Source of the DNA: Flavobacteriaceae bacterium UBA1903
GTDB lineage: Bacteria; Bacteroidota; Bacteroidia; Flavobacteriales; Flavobacteriaceae
DNA: 64,000 nt
Direction: 5' to 3'
Assembly: GCA_002337605.1 (NCBI GenBank)
Contig: DDGL01000014.1
Span: forward strand, 457,965-521,964
The stretch's first letter is position 1. Each line of letters opens with the position of its first letter. Of the stretch, positions 8,437 to 17,464 are shown in pieces. The notes under the pieces are model-generated. The model had not been told where the DNA came from. It searched no databases and was given only the letters and a program-made list of their open reading frames with translations. A program made the position numbers and the translations under genes.

Positions 8437-10512
8437 TTACCAGATACGCACTCTATTTTCTGGAGCTACGTACATAGGATCTCCTTCTTTAATATCGAAC
8501 GCTTCATAAAAAGCATCGATGTTTTTAAGAGGTTCTGTGGCACGGTACATTCCCGGAGAGTGTGGATCGGTCTTGATCTGGGTACGTAAGGCCTCGTCAC
8601 GTTGCTTGGTCCTCCAAACAGTTGCCCAACTCATAAAGAAACGTTGTTCTGGTGTAAAACCGTCTATCTTTCCAGGACGGCCGTTTTCTTTGTAGAATTT
8701 CTGTAAGCCATCATAAGCACCTAACAATCCGCCAAGGTCACCAATGTTTTCACCTAACGTAAATTTACCGTTAATGAATACACTATCTAACACCTCAACA
8801 CTATCGTATTGTGCTGCCAGGGCATCTCCTCGTTCTGTAAATTTCTCTAAATCACTGTCTGTCCACCAGTTTACCAGGTTTCCGTCACCGTCAAAACGAG
8901 CGCCGCTATCGTCAAATGCGTGCGATATTTCGTGACCAATTACAGCTCCCATTCCGCCGTAGTTTACAGCTTCGTCTGCTTTGTAATCGTAGAAAGGCGG
9001 TTGCAAAATAGCTGCCGGAAATACGATCTCGTTGTTAAACGGGTTAAAATATGCATTTACCGTTTGCGGAGACATTCCCCATTCGGTTCTGTCTACCGGT
9101 TCATCAATTTTATCTAAGTTGTCTTTATACTGCCAGTTTCCAACAGCCATCATATTTTCGTAATAAGTGTTTCCAGCTTTCACGTCCATTGAAGAATAGT
9201 CTTCCCATTTATCTGGGTATCCTATTTTTACGGTAAATTTATTCAGTTTTGCTACTGCTTTTTCCTTGGTTTCTTGACTCATCCAGTCAAGATTCATGAT
9301 ACGGTCTTTGTAAGCAGCGATTACATTAGCGATCATTTTTTCTGCTTTTGCTTTGGCTTCTGGCGGAAACTTTTGGTCTACATACAGTTGTCCTACGGCT
9401 TCCCCTACACTTCCGTTAACGGTTGCCAGTGCACGCTCATCGGCTGGTTTCTGCTTTTTAGCTCCACTTAAATACTGGCTGTAAAATTCCCAGTTGGCTT
9501 TTTCAATTTCAGTAGAAAGTGCGCCTGCTGCACTATTAAGGGTTTGCCAGCGCATCACTGTTTTCCAAGTATCAATGTCTTTTTTAGACAATACCTTTTG
9601 TACCGTTTCCATATAGGTTGGTTGCATGACAAGAACTGTATCCAGTTTTTTAGTAACCCCCATATCGTCCAACGCTTGTTCCCACTGTATTGCTGGCACC
9701 ATTTTTTGTACCTGCTCCATACTTCTAGGGTTGTTAAAATTTCTGAAGTCACGACTCGCTACTTTATCCAGTCTTGGTTCTGCCAACTTGGTTTCAAAAG
9801 CCAGAATAGTTTCAGCTTGTGTACGGGCAGCTGCTTCATCATCTCCTAAATACTGAAGCATTCTGGTAATATGGTCTACATATTTTTCTCTGATTTCAAT
9901 TGACTTCGCATCGGTATTGGTGTAGTAATCACGATCTGGAAGTCCTAATCCTCCCGGAGTGATGTACGCCGAATTCATAGAGCTGTTGCTTGGATTAGAA
10001 AAGGCAGCGATCCCAAAGAAGGGCTGTGCAACTTCTGTAGCACGTGTAGCTATTACTTTCTGAAAATCTTCTACAGTTTCAATCCCGGCAATGGCATCTA
10101 ACGCAGGTTGTAGTGGGGTAATCCCCGCTTCGTTTCTGGCTACAGTGTCCAACTCCGATTCAAATATCGCAAGGGCTTTTGCCTGATCGGTTCCTTCACC
10201 GTAGGTTCCACTTTCTTTTGCATTTTCAAGAATCTCCAATACATCTTTGTCTGTAGATTTACGCAACACCCCAAAACCACCCCAACGCACCTGGTCGTCC
10301 GGGATTTCAGTGTTCTTCATCCAATTTCCATTTACGTAATTGTAGAAATCATTTCTGGGGTTTACGGTAGTATCCATATTCGAAAGGATAATTCCGCGTT
10401 CTTCCGTATCGGCTTGCGCCATAGTTTTGTCATTATTTTTGTCGTTACAAGACGTAACCGCTAAAGCTACAGCTGCAAGTGCAAAAACAGACGTTATGCT
10501 ATTTAGTTTCAT
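8437..10512 (-). CDS. M13 family (neprilysin-like) zinc endopeptidase, lipoprotein
   Basis: A cell-envelope oligopeptidase of 691 aa. The N-terminus is a lipoprotein signal ending TSC at Cys22. The M13 N-terminal domain follows from NPRNDFYNYVNGNW (about residue 50). The catalytic domain has the NAYF box, zinc motif HEISH (527-531), and the third ligand region ENIGDLGG (Glu588, Asp592). Close to the C-terminus it has the conserved W-R-x-K and DPHSPGMYR segments expected for M13. Length matches full-length family members (about 650-700 aa). It is followed on the same strand by nothing, and its upstream neighbour is a small lipoprotein gene. Confidence 0.96.
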   Translation of the reverse strand: MKLNSITSVFALAAVALAVTSCNDKNNDKTMAQADTEERGIILSNMDTTVNPRNDFYNYVNGNWMKNTEIPDDQVRWGGFGVLRKSTDKDVLEILENAKESGTYGEGTDQAKALAIFESELDTVARNEAGITPLQPALDAIAGIETVEDFQKVIATRATEVAQPFFGIAAFSNPSNSSMNSAYITPGGLGLPDRDYYTNTDAKSIEIREKYVDHITRMLQYLGDDEAAARTQAETILAFETKLAEPRLDKVASRDFRNFNNPRSMEQVQKMVPAIQWEQALDDMGVTKKLDTVLVMQPTYMETVQKVLSKKDIDTWKTVMRWQTLNSAAGALSTEIEKANWEFYSQYLSGAKKQKPADERALATVNGSVGEAVGQLYVDQKFPPEAKAKAEKMIANVIAAYKDRIMNLDWMSQETKEKAVAKLNKFTVKIGYPDKWEDYSSMDVKAGNTYYENMMAVGNWQYKDNLDKIDEPVDRTEWGMSPQTVNAYFNPFNNEIVFPAAILQPPFYDYKADEAVNYGGMGAVIGHEISHAFDDSGARFDGDGNLVNWWTDSDLEKFTERGDALAAQYDSVEVLDSVFINGKFTLGENIGDLGGLLGAYDGLQKFYKENGRPGKIDGFTPEQRFFMSWATVWRTKQRDEALRTQIKTDPHSPGMYRATEPLKNIDAFYEAFDIKEGDPMYVAPENRVRIW

Positions 10513-10552
10513 ATTTTGGTTTTAAATTATTAGGGTATTAGTAGCCAAAGTG

Positions 10553-10560
10553 CAAAAATA
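10553..10560 (-). promoter_or_regulatory. Candidate -7 box for the M13 peptidase gene
   Basis: On the minus strand this reads TATTTTTG, matching TAnnTTTG. It lies between the stop of the upstream lipoprotein gene and the ATG at 10512, so the peptidase probably has its own promoter. Confidence 0.45.
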
Positions 10561-10561
10561 G

Positions 10562-11164
10562 TTACACTCCATTCTCTTTATTATCTTGAAGTTCTGATTT
10601 ATAGACGGAATCTAGAAACTTACGTTGTTTTTCTAATTCTTTTTTTTCAGTTTCTTTTAGCTCATCATCAATTTTACTTTTTGTAAAGGTTCTGTTCATT
10701 TCAATAAAAAGATTTTGAACTGCTATATTCATTTCTGTTAAGCCCCTTTCCAGTTTTAGGGAATCAACATTATTCTGGTGAGCCAGTTGCTTTAGTATTT
10801 TTGCCCGGGTATTTGCCAGCGATAGGCGTGCATATATGTAAGGTGTATTTATAGTGTCCGGGATTTTAATAAGCAAGGAATCGGTTTGTTGTGTTAATTT
10901 CGTTGCCATGTCTTGCAGGGTTGGAATTGTCTGATTTTTTAACCGTTGTGCATTCATCTCAAAATCTTCAAAAACCGACCAGGAAATGGTTTGCGATTTT
11001 GCAGCATCGCTAAGTCTGGGCAATGCAGTAAGGGTGCTCCCATAATGTATAGTATTATCTACCTGCTGGGTGTTGGCTTCATTTTCTTCTGAAGTGTCCT
11101 GGCACGATGTTACTACACATAGCAACGCTATAATAGGCGCGATACATAAAAATAAACGTTTCAT
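10562..11164 (-). CDS. Small lipoprotein of unknown function
   Basis: A 200-aa predicted lipoprotein. The ATG at 11162-11164 gives MKRLFLC... with lipobox VTSC at Cys21. An in-frame upstream start at 11185 would overlap the TATATTTG box at 11183-11190, so the shorter form is preferred. The mature protein is alpha-helical with heptad-like stretches (for example residues 60-130 and the charged C-terminal helix rich in Lys and Glu), and no domain is recognised. It precedes the M13 peptidase gene by 49 bases on the same strand, but each gene has its own promoter-like box. Confidence 0.65.
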   Translation of the reverse strand: MKRLFLCIAPIIALLCVVTSCQDTSEENEANTQQVDNTIHYGSTLTALPRLSDAAKSQTISWSVFEDFEMNAQRLKNQTIPTLQDMATKLTQQTDSLLIKIPDTINTPYIYARLSLANTRAKILKQLAHQNNVDSLKLERGLTEMNIAVQNLFIEMNRTFTKSKIDDELKETEKKELEKQRKFLDSVYKSELQDNKENGV

Positions 11165-11182
11165 TAAAAAAGCTATTGAGCG

Positions 11183-11190
11183 CAAATATA
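11183..11190 (-). promoter_or_regulatory. Candidate -7 box for the small lipoprotein gene
   Basis: TATATTTG on the minus strand, an exact TAnnTTTG match, 18 bases upstream of the chosen start at 11164. It decides the start choice for that gene. Confidence 0.5.
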
Positions 11191-11249
11191 AGTGTAATCC
11201 TAGTTGTAAAAGTTAAAGGTATGCAAAATTCATGCTGGTAGAGAATGCG

Positions 11250-11257
11250 TATCTTTA
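11250..11257 (+). promoter_or_regulatory. Candidate -7 box for the threonine dehydrogenase gene
   Basis: TATCTTTA, 38 bases upstream of the ATG at 11296, of the same form seen before several genes in the window. Confidence 0.45.
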
Positions 11258-11295
11258 CGCCTGAAAACAGAAACCCAAACTACATATAGCATTTT

Positions 11296-12234
11296 ATGAA
11301 AAAAAGAATCCTCATCATTGGCGCCTGCGGGCAAATTGGAACTGAACTTACTGCAACTCTTAGAAAACAATATGCCCCGCATAAAGTAATTGCCAGTGAC
11401 ATACGTGAAGGAGATGCCGATATGATGCAAGCGGGTCCGTTTGAAGTATTGGACGCCATGGATTATGATGCTGTGCAAGATGTAGTGATTAAACATGAAA
11501 TTACCGATGTATATTTAATGGCAGCCATGCTTTCTGCTACTGCTGAAAAATTCCCCATGCGCGGTTGGAATCTTAATATGAACTCACTCTTCAACGTGCT
11601 AAACCTCGCTAAAGAAGGAAAAATTGATAAAATATTCTGGCCTTCCAGCATTGCCGTTTTTGGACCCACAACCCCAAAAACCGAAACACCGCAACGCACC
11701 GTAATGGAGCCCAGTACTGTATATGGAATTAGTAAGCAAACAGGCGAGCGCTGGTGCGAATATTATTTTAATAAATATGGTGTAGATGTACGGAGCATAC
11801 GCTATCCAGGGCTTATTAGTTACAAAACCTTACCTGGGGGCGGTACAACAGATTACGCCGTAGATATATACCATAAAGCTGTAAAGCACAATAAATACAT
11901 TTGTTTTTTAAATGCTGATACAACACTGCCCATGATGTTTATGGATGATGCTATAAAAGCAACCATTGGTATTATGGAGGCACCGCAAGACAGTATAAAG
12001 ATTCGAAACTCCTATAATCTCTCTGCTATGAGCTTTAATCCTGAAGAAGTGGCCACAAGTATTAGAAGATATCAAAAAGATTTTGCGATTTCTTACGAAC
12101 CAGATTTTAGACAAGCCATAGCAAATTCCTGGCCTCAAAGTATAGATGACACCAGCGCAAGAGAAGATTGGGGATGGAAACACGAGGTGGAACTGGATGA
12201 AATGACCAAAATAATGCTGGAGAATTTAAAGTAA
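11296..12234 (+). CDS. L-threonine 3-dehydrogenase, epimerase (SDR) type
   Basis: Oxidises L-threonine to 2-amino-3-oxobutyrate with NAD+, feeding glycine and acetyl-CoA formation. At 312 aa it matches the short-chain epimerase-like L-threonine dehydrogenase known from psychrophilic Flavobacterium, not the zinc-dependent type of E. coli. Visible motifs are GACGQIG (residues 9-15), PSSIAVFG (about 116-123), and Tyr143-x3-Lys147 in VYGISKQTG. Downstream family segments include IRYPGLISYKTLPGGGTTDYA and PMMFMDDAIKAT, the latter giving substrate-pocket contacts in the family. It stands alone and ends in a strong terminator. Confidence 0.9.
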   Translation: MKKRILIIGACGQIGTELTATLRKQYAPHKVIASDIREGDADMMQAGPFEVLDAMDYDAVQDVVIKHEITDVYLMAAMLSATAEKFPMRGWNLNMNSLFNVLNLAKEGKIDKIFWPSSIAVFGPTTPKTETPQRTVMEPSTVYGISKQTGERWCEYYFNKYGVDVRSIRYPGLISYKTLPGGGTTDYAVDIYHKAVKHNKYICFLNADTTLPMMFMDDAIKATIGIMEAPQDSIKIRNSYNLSAMSFNPEEVATSIRRYQKDFAISYEPDFRQAIANSWPQSIDDTSAREDWGWKHEVELDEMTKIMLENLK

Positions 12235-12253
12235 AACGTACAATACCCCAAAC

Positions 12254-12290
12254 AAAAGCCCCAACTCTATATGTAAGTTGGGGCTTTTTT
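12254..12290 (+). terminator. Rho-independent terminator of the threonine dehydrogenase gene
   Basis: Stem AGCCCCAACT / AAGTTGGGGCT with a short loop, followed by TTTTTT. The A run on the left side lets it also serve the convergent T9SS gene ending at 12311. Confidence 0.9.
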
Positions 12291-12310
12291 GGTTTAACTA
12301 ACTTACCTAA

Positions 12311-14299
12311 CTAACGTTTCATTATTTTTTTGACCATCGTTCCAGCTTCCGTTTCAATAGAAAAGAAATAGATCCCTGTTTTTAATAGCGACATAGTTAC
12401 TTGGGTGTTCTGCTGATTGGTGTTGACGGCGTCAATTAATCTTCCCTGTACATCGTAAATTTTAATACTTTTTATAATTGAAAGAGACTGAACGGTTACC
12501 ACATCCCTAGCAGGGTTTGGATACACTACTGTATGTGACGAGCTAAACTCATCTACTCCCAACACTCTAAACGATGTTACCGCTTCATTAGTCTCCACAG
12601 GGAAGTTATAATCGAAGTAAATATGGGCCTGAACTCCTACCTCATCAGATGTTGTCAGGTCGCTATTGGTTTTCATTTTAAGCAGAATATTTCCATGACC
12701 TCCTGTATCCAGGCTTATATTTCGAAAATGAAACTGTGCTTCGTTATCTACAACAACTGTTTCCATATCGTGAGAGGCATTGAGTATCTGAAGGCTACTT
12801 GGTTCAAAATCGGCTGGATTAATTTCCATAGTAACTACAACATTTTCGGCAGGGGCTGTCCCTGTATTTTCAAAATTGATGACGTAGTGAAGAAACGCTC
12901 CAATATAGGTGGTAGGCACATCATTCCCCTGAATACATACCACATTATTGGGGTCGTATGCTCCTATGACTATTTGATCCAGTGTGAAAAAATTATCATT
13001 GGGGTTTTCATCACCTGCTACTGGATTTATTTCAGCAAAAAGCACTAAAACATCATCAATATTTACCGGAGGGGTGTCTGTTGGACTGTTTACATCCAGG
13101 ACTATTTCAATAGCTTCAGTTTGATACGGTTGTATATCTATAAAATTATAAGTAAGGACTCCAGGAGCTTGTGAATCTGGTGTTGTAGAAGAAGACACAA
13201 AGTCCATACGGTCTTCAGGATAGTTAAATTGCATATCTCCCGAAAGCGGTTGGTTTCCCTTGTTTTTATACACCAGAGAATATGTAGCTTCAAAACCTGG
13301 TCTTGCAGGAACTATTGGTGCTATTATAACTTCAAGATCTGGGTGAACTCCGTCTGCTTCCACACAAAAGTCTTGTGTAACAGTACTATTATCAATTACC
13401 GGAACCACCACATTTGCCGGGGAAGGACTCACCGTAAAATAGGTAGGATTTTCTAAGTTTGGCAACAACGTATAAGTGCCTGCCTGTCCTGCATATACAT
13501 TATAGATACCTGCAGCATTACTGTATGCTATAGTATTTGTAGTTGAGCCATTATATTCTATATTAAAACTTGTGTAGGGGATACTGGCATCTCCAGTATC
13601 GCAGCCATTATTTTCGTCATCAAACTGAGAAACACCTGTTATTGTATTTACATTTCCCCCTGGAGAAAACGTACAGAAAGAGTTTACAGGGTAATTAGTT
13701 TCTGCAAATTGTTGTATTTCGACTACTTGAAACTCGTCTGCACATACATAGAGCAGGCTTGGGTTATTTCCTATTAGCCAGTTTTCTAACCAGCTTCCTG
13801 CTCCCATATTTGAACTTTCATCACTTCCGTTTTTTATAAAAACCGTTTCCAGGAACATATTACTAGCTATATACAATGCTGTTAAATTTGTATTGAAGTT
13901 ACAATCCAACGTAGTAATAGAAGTCCCGGATAAAATAAGCTCTTCGAGTGCGATACACGATGAAATATCAATTGCTGTTATGGGACTTATGCTTGAATCT
14001 AAGACTTCAATCTCAAGTAAGCTTATGTTGTTTGTGAAGTCCAGACTTGTTGTCTGAATGTCTATAGATTGAAAAGTTTCCAGATTAAGAAATGCTTCAA
14101 TTCCGGTAAGATCTGTAATTGGGCTATCTAAAGACATGGTTGTAGTAGCCAAGGCTTCAGTTTCCTGTATTTCACCATCCATATTGGTATCCACCCCAGC
14201 GGCGATTAATTCAGCTTTAAAATTAGCATCGGGAATAGTTACTATTTGCGCGCTGGCAAAACCAGTGGTAAGGAACAGGAGTAGTAATAGCTTTTTCAT
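12311..14299 (-). CDS. Secreted T9SS cargo protein with leucine-rich-repeat N-terminus
   Basis: A predicted surface or secreted protein of 662 aa. It has a signal peptide (MKKLLLLLFLTTGFASAQ), then an EF-hand-like DTNMDGEIQETEA segment and irregular leucine-rich repeats (about residues 50-190, LTDLTGIEAFLNLETF type). A Cna/SdrD-like beta domain follows around 215-310, then long beta-sandwich regions including the YDPNN...GNDVPTTY segment seen in the DUF7619-type domain. The last 75 residues are a type A T9SS sorting domain: VVYPNPARDVV, KIYDVQGRLI, and the end TGIYFFSIET...KIMKR. Function beyond adhesion-type display is unknown. Confidence 0.88.
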   Translation of the reverse strand: MKKLLLLLFLTTGFASAQIVTIPDANFKAELIAAGVDTNMDGEIQETEALATTTMSLDSPITDLTGIEAFLNLETFQSIDIQTTSLDFTNNISLLEIEVLDSSISPITAIDISSCIALEELILSGTSITTLDCNFNTNLTALYIASNMFLETVFIKNGSDESSNMGAGSWLENWLIGNNPSLLYVCADEFQVVEIQQFAETNYPVNSFCTFSPGGNVNTITGVSQFDDENNGCDTGDASIPYTSFNIEYNGSTTNTIAYSNAAGIYNVYAGQAGTYTLLPNLENPTYFTVSPSPANVVVPVIDNSTVTQDFCVEADGVHPDLEVIIAPIVPARPGFEATYSLVYKNKGNQPLSGDMQFNYPEDRMDFVSSSTTPDSQAPGVLTYNFIDIQPYQTEAIEIVLDVNSPTDTPPVNIDDVLVLFAEINPVAGDENPNDNFFTLDQIVIGAYDPNNVVCIQGNDVPTTYIGAFLHYVINFENTGTAPAENVVVTMEINPADFEPSSLQILNASHDMETVVVDNEAQFHFRNISLDTGGHGNILLKMKTNSDLTTSDEVGVQAHIYFDYNFPVETNEAVTSFRVLGVDEFSSSHTVVYPNPARDVVTVQSLSIIKSIKIYDVQGRLIDAVNTNQQNTQVTMSLLKTGIYFFSIETEAGTMVKKIMKR

Positions 14300-14384
14300 G
14301 AGTGTTAATTTTCAATAAATTTAATCAAGTCTCTTTAGTTTTATTGGAGTCAATGAGCAAACGCTAGGTTTCATTTAGAATTCG

Positions 14385-15146
14385 CTACATGGTTTTTAAA
14401 ATAGTTTGCAATCGGTCTCGTTTGCGTTGCGAAATGGGCAGTCTGCTTCCATCTGCCATTATTACGTACCCTCCATCTTTTTTAATATATGATTTTAAAT
14501 AATTCAGATTTATTAAATGCGATTGGTGGATACGCTCAAAATTATGTTCGGCCAGGAGCTCTTCGTATTCCTTTAATGTTTTTGAAATCAGCACTGTTTT
14601 ATGGTTATTAATATAAAACTTCGTGTAATTATCTTCACTTTCGCAACGTATAATATCGCTTATATCGAACAAATGAATCCCATCCGACGTAGATAGTGCA
14701 ATACGTTTGAAATTGTCTACGTTTTTCCGGATGTTTTCCAGCAATAAATCTATGTGCGAAAAGTCGTTTTTCTTTTCTACAACACTTTCTATTTTTTCAA
14801 TGACTTTTTGCAACTCTTCGGGGTCTACGGGTTTCAGTAAAAAATCCAGCGCGCTAAACCTAAATGCTTTTATAGCGTACTGTTCATGAGCCGTAATAAA
14901 AACAATATTGGAATTTATAGCTTCGTTTTTCTCTGCTACTTTCTCCAGAATATCGAAACCTGTACCATCATTTAACTGAATATCTAAAAACACTACTTGA
15001 GGTTGCAGGGTATCCATTGCTTCTACCCCGGTAGCGACACTATCTGCCTCGCCAATAATCTTAATATTGGGTGCAAACAGCGCAAGGAGTTTTTTCATTC
15101 CCTCTCTTAGGTTTTTATCATCGTCAATAAGTATGGCATGAATCAT
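14385..15146 (-). CDS. LytTR-family response regulator
   Basis: A DNA-binding response regulator of 253 aa. The receiver domain covers residues 1-125, with the acidic pocket LIDDD (7-10), phosphoacceptor Asp55 (VFLDIQ), and conserved Lys in FLLKPVD. A LytTR DNA-binding domain follows from about residue 150, with the typical IIRCESEDNYTKFY and FERIHQSHLINLNYL segments and the C-terminal GSRLPISQRKRDRL. It lies 16 bases after the sensor kinase gene and is surely its partner. A 21-bp-phased direct repeat upstream of the kinase is a plausible target. Confidence 0.95.
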   Translation of the reverse strand: MIHAILIDDDKNLREGMKKLLALFAPNIKIIGEADSVATGVEAMDTLQPQVVFLDIQLNDGTGFDILEKVAEKNEAINSNIVFITAHEQYAIKAFRFSALDFLLKPVDPEELQKVIEKIESVVEKKNDFSHIDLLLENIRKNVDNFKRIALSTSDGIHLFDISDIIRCESEDNYTKFYINNHKTVLISKTLKEYEELLAEHNFERIHQSHLINLNYLKSYIKKDGGYVIMADGSRLPISQRKRDRLQTILKTM

Positions 15147-15162
15147 AAGGTTACAACAACAT

Positions 15163-17124
15163 TTAATTAGTTATGTATTGGAGAGGCAATCGTAGCATTA
15201 CCTTGGTTCCTGTAATGGTAGTACCTTCCGTTAACTCTTCAATAGCAATGTGAGCTTCTTTTGCTGTGGCTTCGGTGATCATTTCTAAACGTTTTTTTAT
15301 AATATCCAGCGCCATAGACTTATGAGCCAGCACCAGATTTTCTTTGTTTTTTCGAGACTGGTTTATCCCTACCCCATCATCTATTATGGTGCAATTTAAG
15401 GAAGTATTGGTTACGTTAAACTGAATAGAAATGGTGCCATTATCTTGCTTCGGAATAACCCCATGAATAATAGCATTTTCAATAAAAGGCTGAATTAACA
15501 AAGGCGGAAGGGCTACATCGTCTTCAATTTTTGGGTCTTTTGTAATGCTGAAATTGAACTTATTATTAAACCGAAGTTGCTCCAATTCTAAATAATTCTG
15601 AAGGCTTTCAATCTCCTTATCGATAGGAATAAGCGATTCTTTTGAATATTCCAGCGTCAACCGCATTAACTTAGAAAATTTTGAAAGGTATTTTATGGCA
15701 CTATCGGTTCCGTTTTGAACAATAAAGCTGGAAATTGAACCCAAACAGTTAAATACAAAATGCGGATTCATTTGCAAATGCAATGCTTTTTGCTCATACT
15801 CTGCCAGTTCTTTTTGAAGTGTAAGTGTTTTCTTTAATTGCTGGCGGTTGTAAATTAAAAACCCTATCCCAAACAACAACAAAGCAATAAGGGCACCAAA
15901 AAGCAGTTTTAAATTAGTGCTTTTTGCTTCTTCTTTTAGAAGCAGTTCCCGCTTTTCATTTTCCTCTTTTTGCAGAAGTTCCCGCTTTTCAAATTCATAA
16001 TTCATTGCTGCTTCTACGGCTTTACGCACATCATTTTCCTTGTTGAGAGTATCTTTTGCAACACTGTATTTTTTGAAATGTTCCAGTGCTTTACTGGCAT
16101 TACCGCTTTCAGAATAAATTTCACTTAAGATTTTTTCAGAAACTACCTGCTGCTCCAGAACGTTGGTTTCGACAGCTAAGTCGAGTGCTGTATTGGCAGC
16201 ATTAAGGGATGCCTCTTGGTTTTTTTGGTTTTTGTGAAATTCGGCTAGATGCAGGTAGGTGTCTGCAAGTCCGAACTTATCGTTAATCTCTTTAAAAGCC
16301 GTTACAGCTTTTTGCCAGTTTTCCAGCGCCATCTCCGGGTATTCTCTCTTCATATAGTACGCGCCAATGTTATTGTACCACTCTCCCAAAGCTCTTACAT
16401 TAGGGTGTTTATCTAAACTGCTTTTTGCGGAAGTATAGTATAGAAACGCCTCGTCCAGTTTACCCTGTTTGACATAAATATTAGCAATATTGGTTTGGGT
16501 AATTCCCTTGTTAGGATCTTCCCGTTCCAATTGAATTTCCAATGCTTTTAAATAATAGCGCAGTGCCTTTTCGGTTTCATCTTGCGCTTTATAAACTACG
16601 CCAATGTTGTTGTAAATTTTTGATGCTTGTCCTGTATCCTTTAGCTTTTCGTAGATTTTTGCAGCCTCCAGATAGTATTGCAACGCTTTGGCATAATTGC
16701 TTTGCTCAGAAAAAACAATCCCCATATACCCTAAAGTCCTAGCAATGCCTTGTTCAATATTCGCTTCGGTTTGGGGTGTTTTAGGTAACTCTTCAAAAAT
16801 TGATTTTGCCCAGACAAAATTATCCATGGCTTTTTGATACGCTCCTAATATAATATGAGCCGTCCCTATATTTAAATAGGCAGTTCCCATTTCAGATTTT
16901 AATTGCTTTGCTTCGGAGAGTTTAAACGCTTTATTACCAAACTCCAGCATTTTAGATGGATCGCTGTATTTGTATTGGTTGGAAATAGCGTTGTACAATT
17001 TCGCTGTTTCCAGATCACCTGAATTTTCAGAAAGCTTTTGTATTAGACTATCCAGTACTTTATCCTGTGCCTGTAGACCAGAGAAACACACAAAAAGAAC
17101 AAAAAGAAAAACTGGCAACCTCAT
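15163..17124 (-). CDS. TPR-containing LytS-type sensor histidine kinase
   Basis: A 653-aa sensor kinase. A signal peptide (MRLPVFLFVLFVCFSGLQAQ) leads to a periplasmic tetratricopeptide region (about residues 40-365, repeats such as YNNIGVVYKAQDETEKAL). A coiled coil rich in Lys and Glu follows (375-402), then one membrane segment (about 405-425), and a His_kinase domain with phosphoacceptor His455 in QMNPHFVFNCLGS. An HATPase segment carries PPLLIQPFIENAIIHG and DDGVG. This architecture is typical of Bacteroidota paired with LytTR regulators. The ligand is unknown; the TPR region suggests a protein partner. Confidence 0.95.
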   Translation of the reverse strand: MRLPVFLFVLFVCFSGLQAQDKVLDSLIQKLSENSGDLETAKLYNAISNQYKYSDPSKMLEFGNKAFKLSEAKQLKSEMGTAYLNIGTAHIILGAYQKAMDNFVWAKSIFEELPKTPQTEANIEQGIARTLGYMGIVFSEQSNYAKALQYYLEAAKIYEKLKDTGQASKIYNNIGVVYKAQDETEKALRYYLKALEIQLEREDPNKGITQTNIANIYVKQGKLDEAFLYYTSAKSSLDKHPNVRALGEWYNNIGAYYMKREYPEMALENWQKAVTAFKEINDKFGLADTYLHLAEFHKNQKNQEASLNAANTALDLAVETNVLEQQVVSEKILSEIYSESGNASKALEHFKKYSVAKDTLNKENDVRKAVEAAMNYEFEKRELLQKEENEKRELLLKEEAKSTNLKLLFGALIALLLFGIGFLIYNRQQLKKTLTLQKELAEYEQKALHLQMNPHFVFNCLGSISSFIVQNGTDSAIKYLSKFSKLMRLTLEYSKESLIPIDKEIESLQNYLELEQLRFNNKFNFSITKDPKIEDDVALPPLLIQPFIENAIIHGVIPKQDNGTISIQFNVTNTSLNCTIIDDGVGINQSRKNKENLVLAHKSMALDIIKKRLEMITEATAKEAHIAIEELTEGTTITGTKVMLRLPLQYITN

Positions 17125-17182
17125 ATACGTGTGAAATTAAGAAACGAAAATAGAGGAAACTAACCATTTTGTGTAATTTGAT

Positions 17183-17213
17183 TTAGAATTTGCGTGGTTT
17201 GGGTTAGAATTTG
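17183..17213. promoter_or_regulatory. Phased direct repeat, candidate LytTR binding site
   Basis: The 10-mer TTAGAATTTG occurs at 17183-17192 and again at 17204-17213, exactly 21 bases apart (two helical turns). It lies about 60 bases upstream of the kinase start. LytTR regulators bind pairs of about 9-bp direct repeats spaced this way, so autoregulation of the kinase-regulator operon is plausible. This is inference from spacing and position. The rest of 17125-17368 shows no gene. Confidence 0.5.
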
Positions 17214-17368
17214 AAAAAACTCTCATTGCAACAAAGCTGAAAAGGGAGAGTTAAAATTAAAAAGCTTGGAGGTGCTGCTTCTTTTTTTCATTCAATTAAA
17301 AAACCTATACATAGCTGTAAAAGCTTATTTTTTCTGAGCTTATAGCTATCAAACCTAATTAAATTCCA

Positions 17369-17405
17369 TAAAAAAAGACCTCACTCGAAAGTAAGGTCTT
17401 TTTAT
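17369..17405 (-). terminator. Terminator behind the tRNA-Asn remnant
   Basis: Inverted repeat AAGACCT / AGGTCTT flanked by A and T runs (17371-17405). It lies directly downstream, on the minus strand, of the palindrome-bearing tRNA-Asn remnant, in the position a tRNA terminator would occupy. Confidence 0.8.
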
Positions 17406-17409
17406 TTTG

Positions 17410-17464
17410 CTCCTCTTCTTGGGCTCAAACCAACTCCGATACCTATCGGGGACTCTGATTAACA
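17410..17464 (-). pseudogene. tRNA-Asn 3' remnant with a palindrome in the variable loop
   Basis: Read on the minus strand this is the 3' part of tRNA-Asn: anticodon loop (TGTTAAT), 3' anticodon-stem strand, T arm with one change (TTTGAGC instead of TTCGAGC) and acceptor strand AAGAGGA plus discriminator G. The five-base variable loop is replaced by a palindrome centred at 17442-17443 (CCGATA / TATCGG). The D arm and 5' acceptor strand are missing, so it cannot be a functional tRNA. The stop codon of the neighbouring GIY-YIG gene falls within its anticodon-loop part. Confidence 0.75.
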
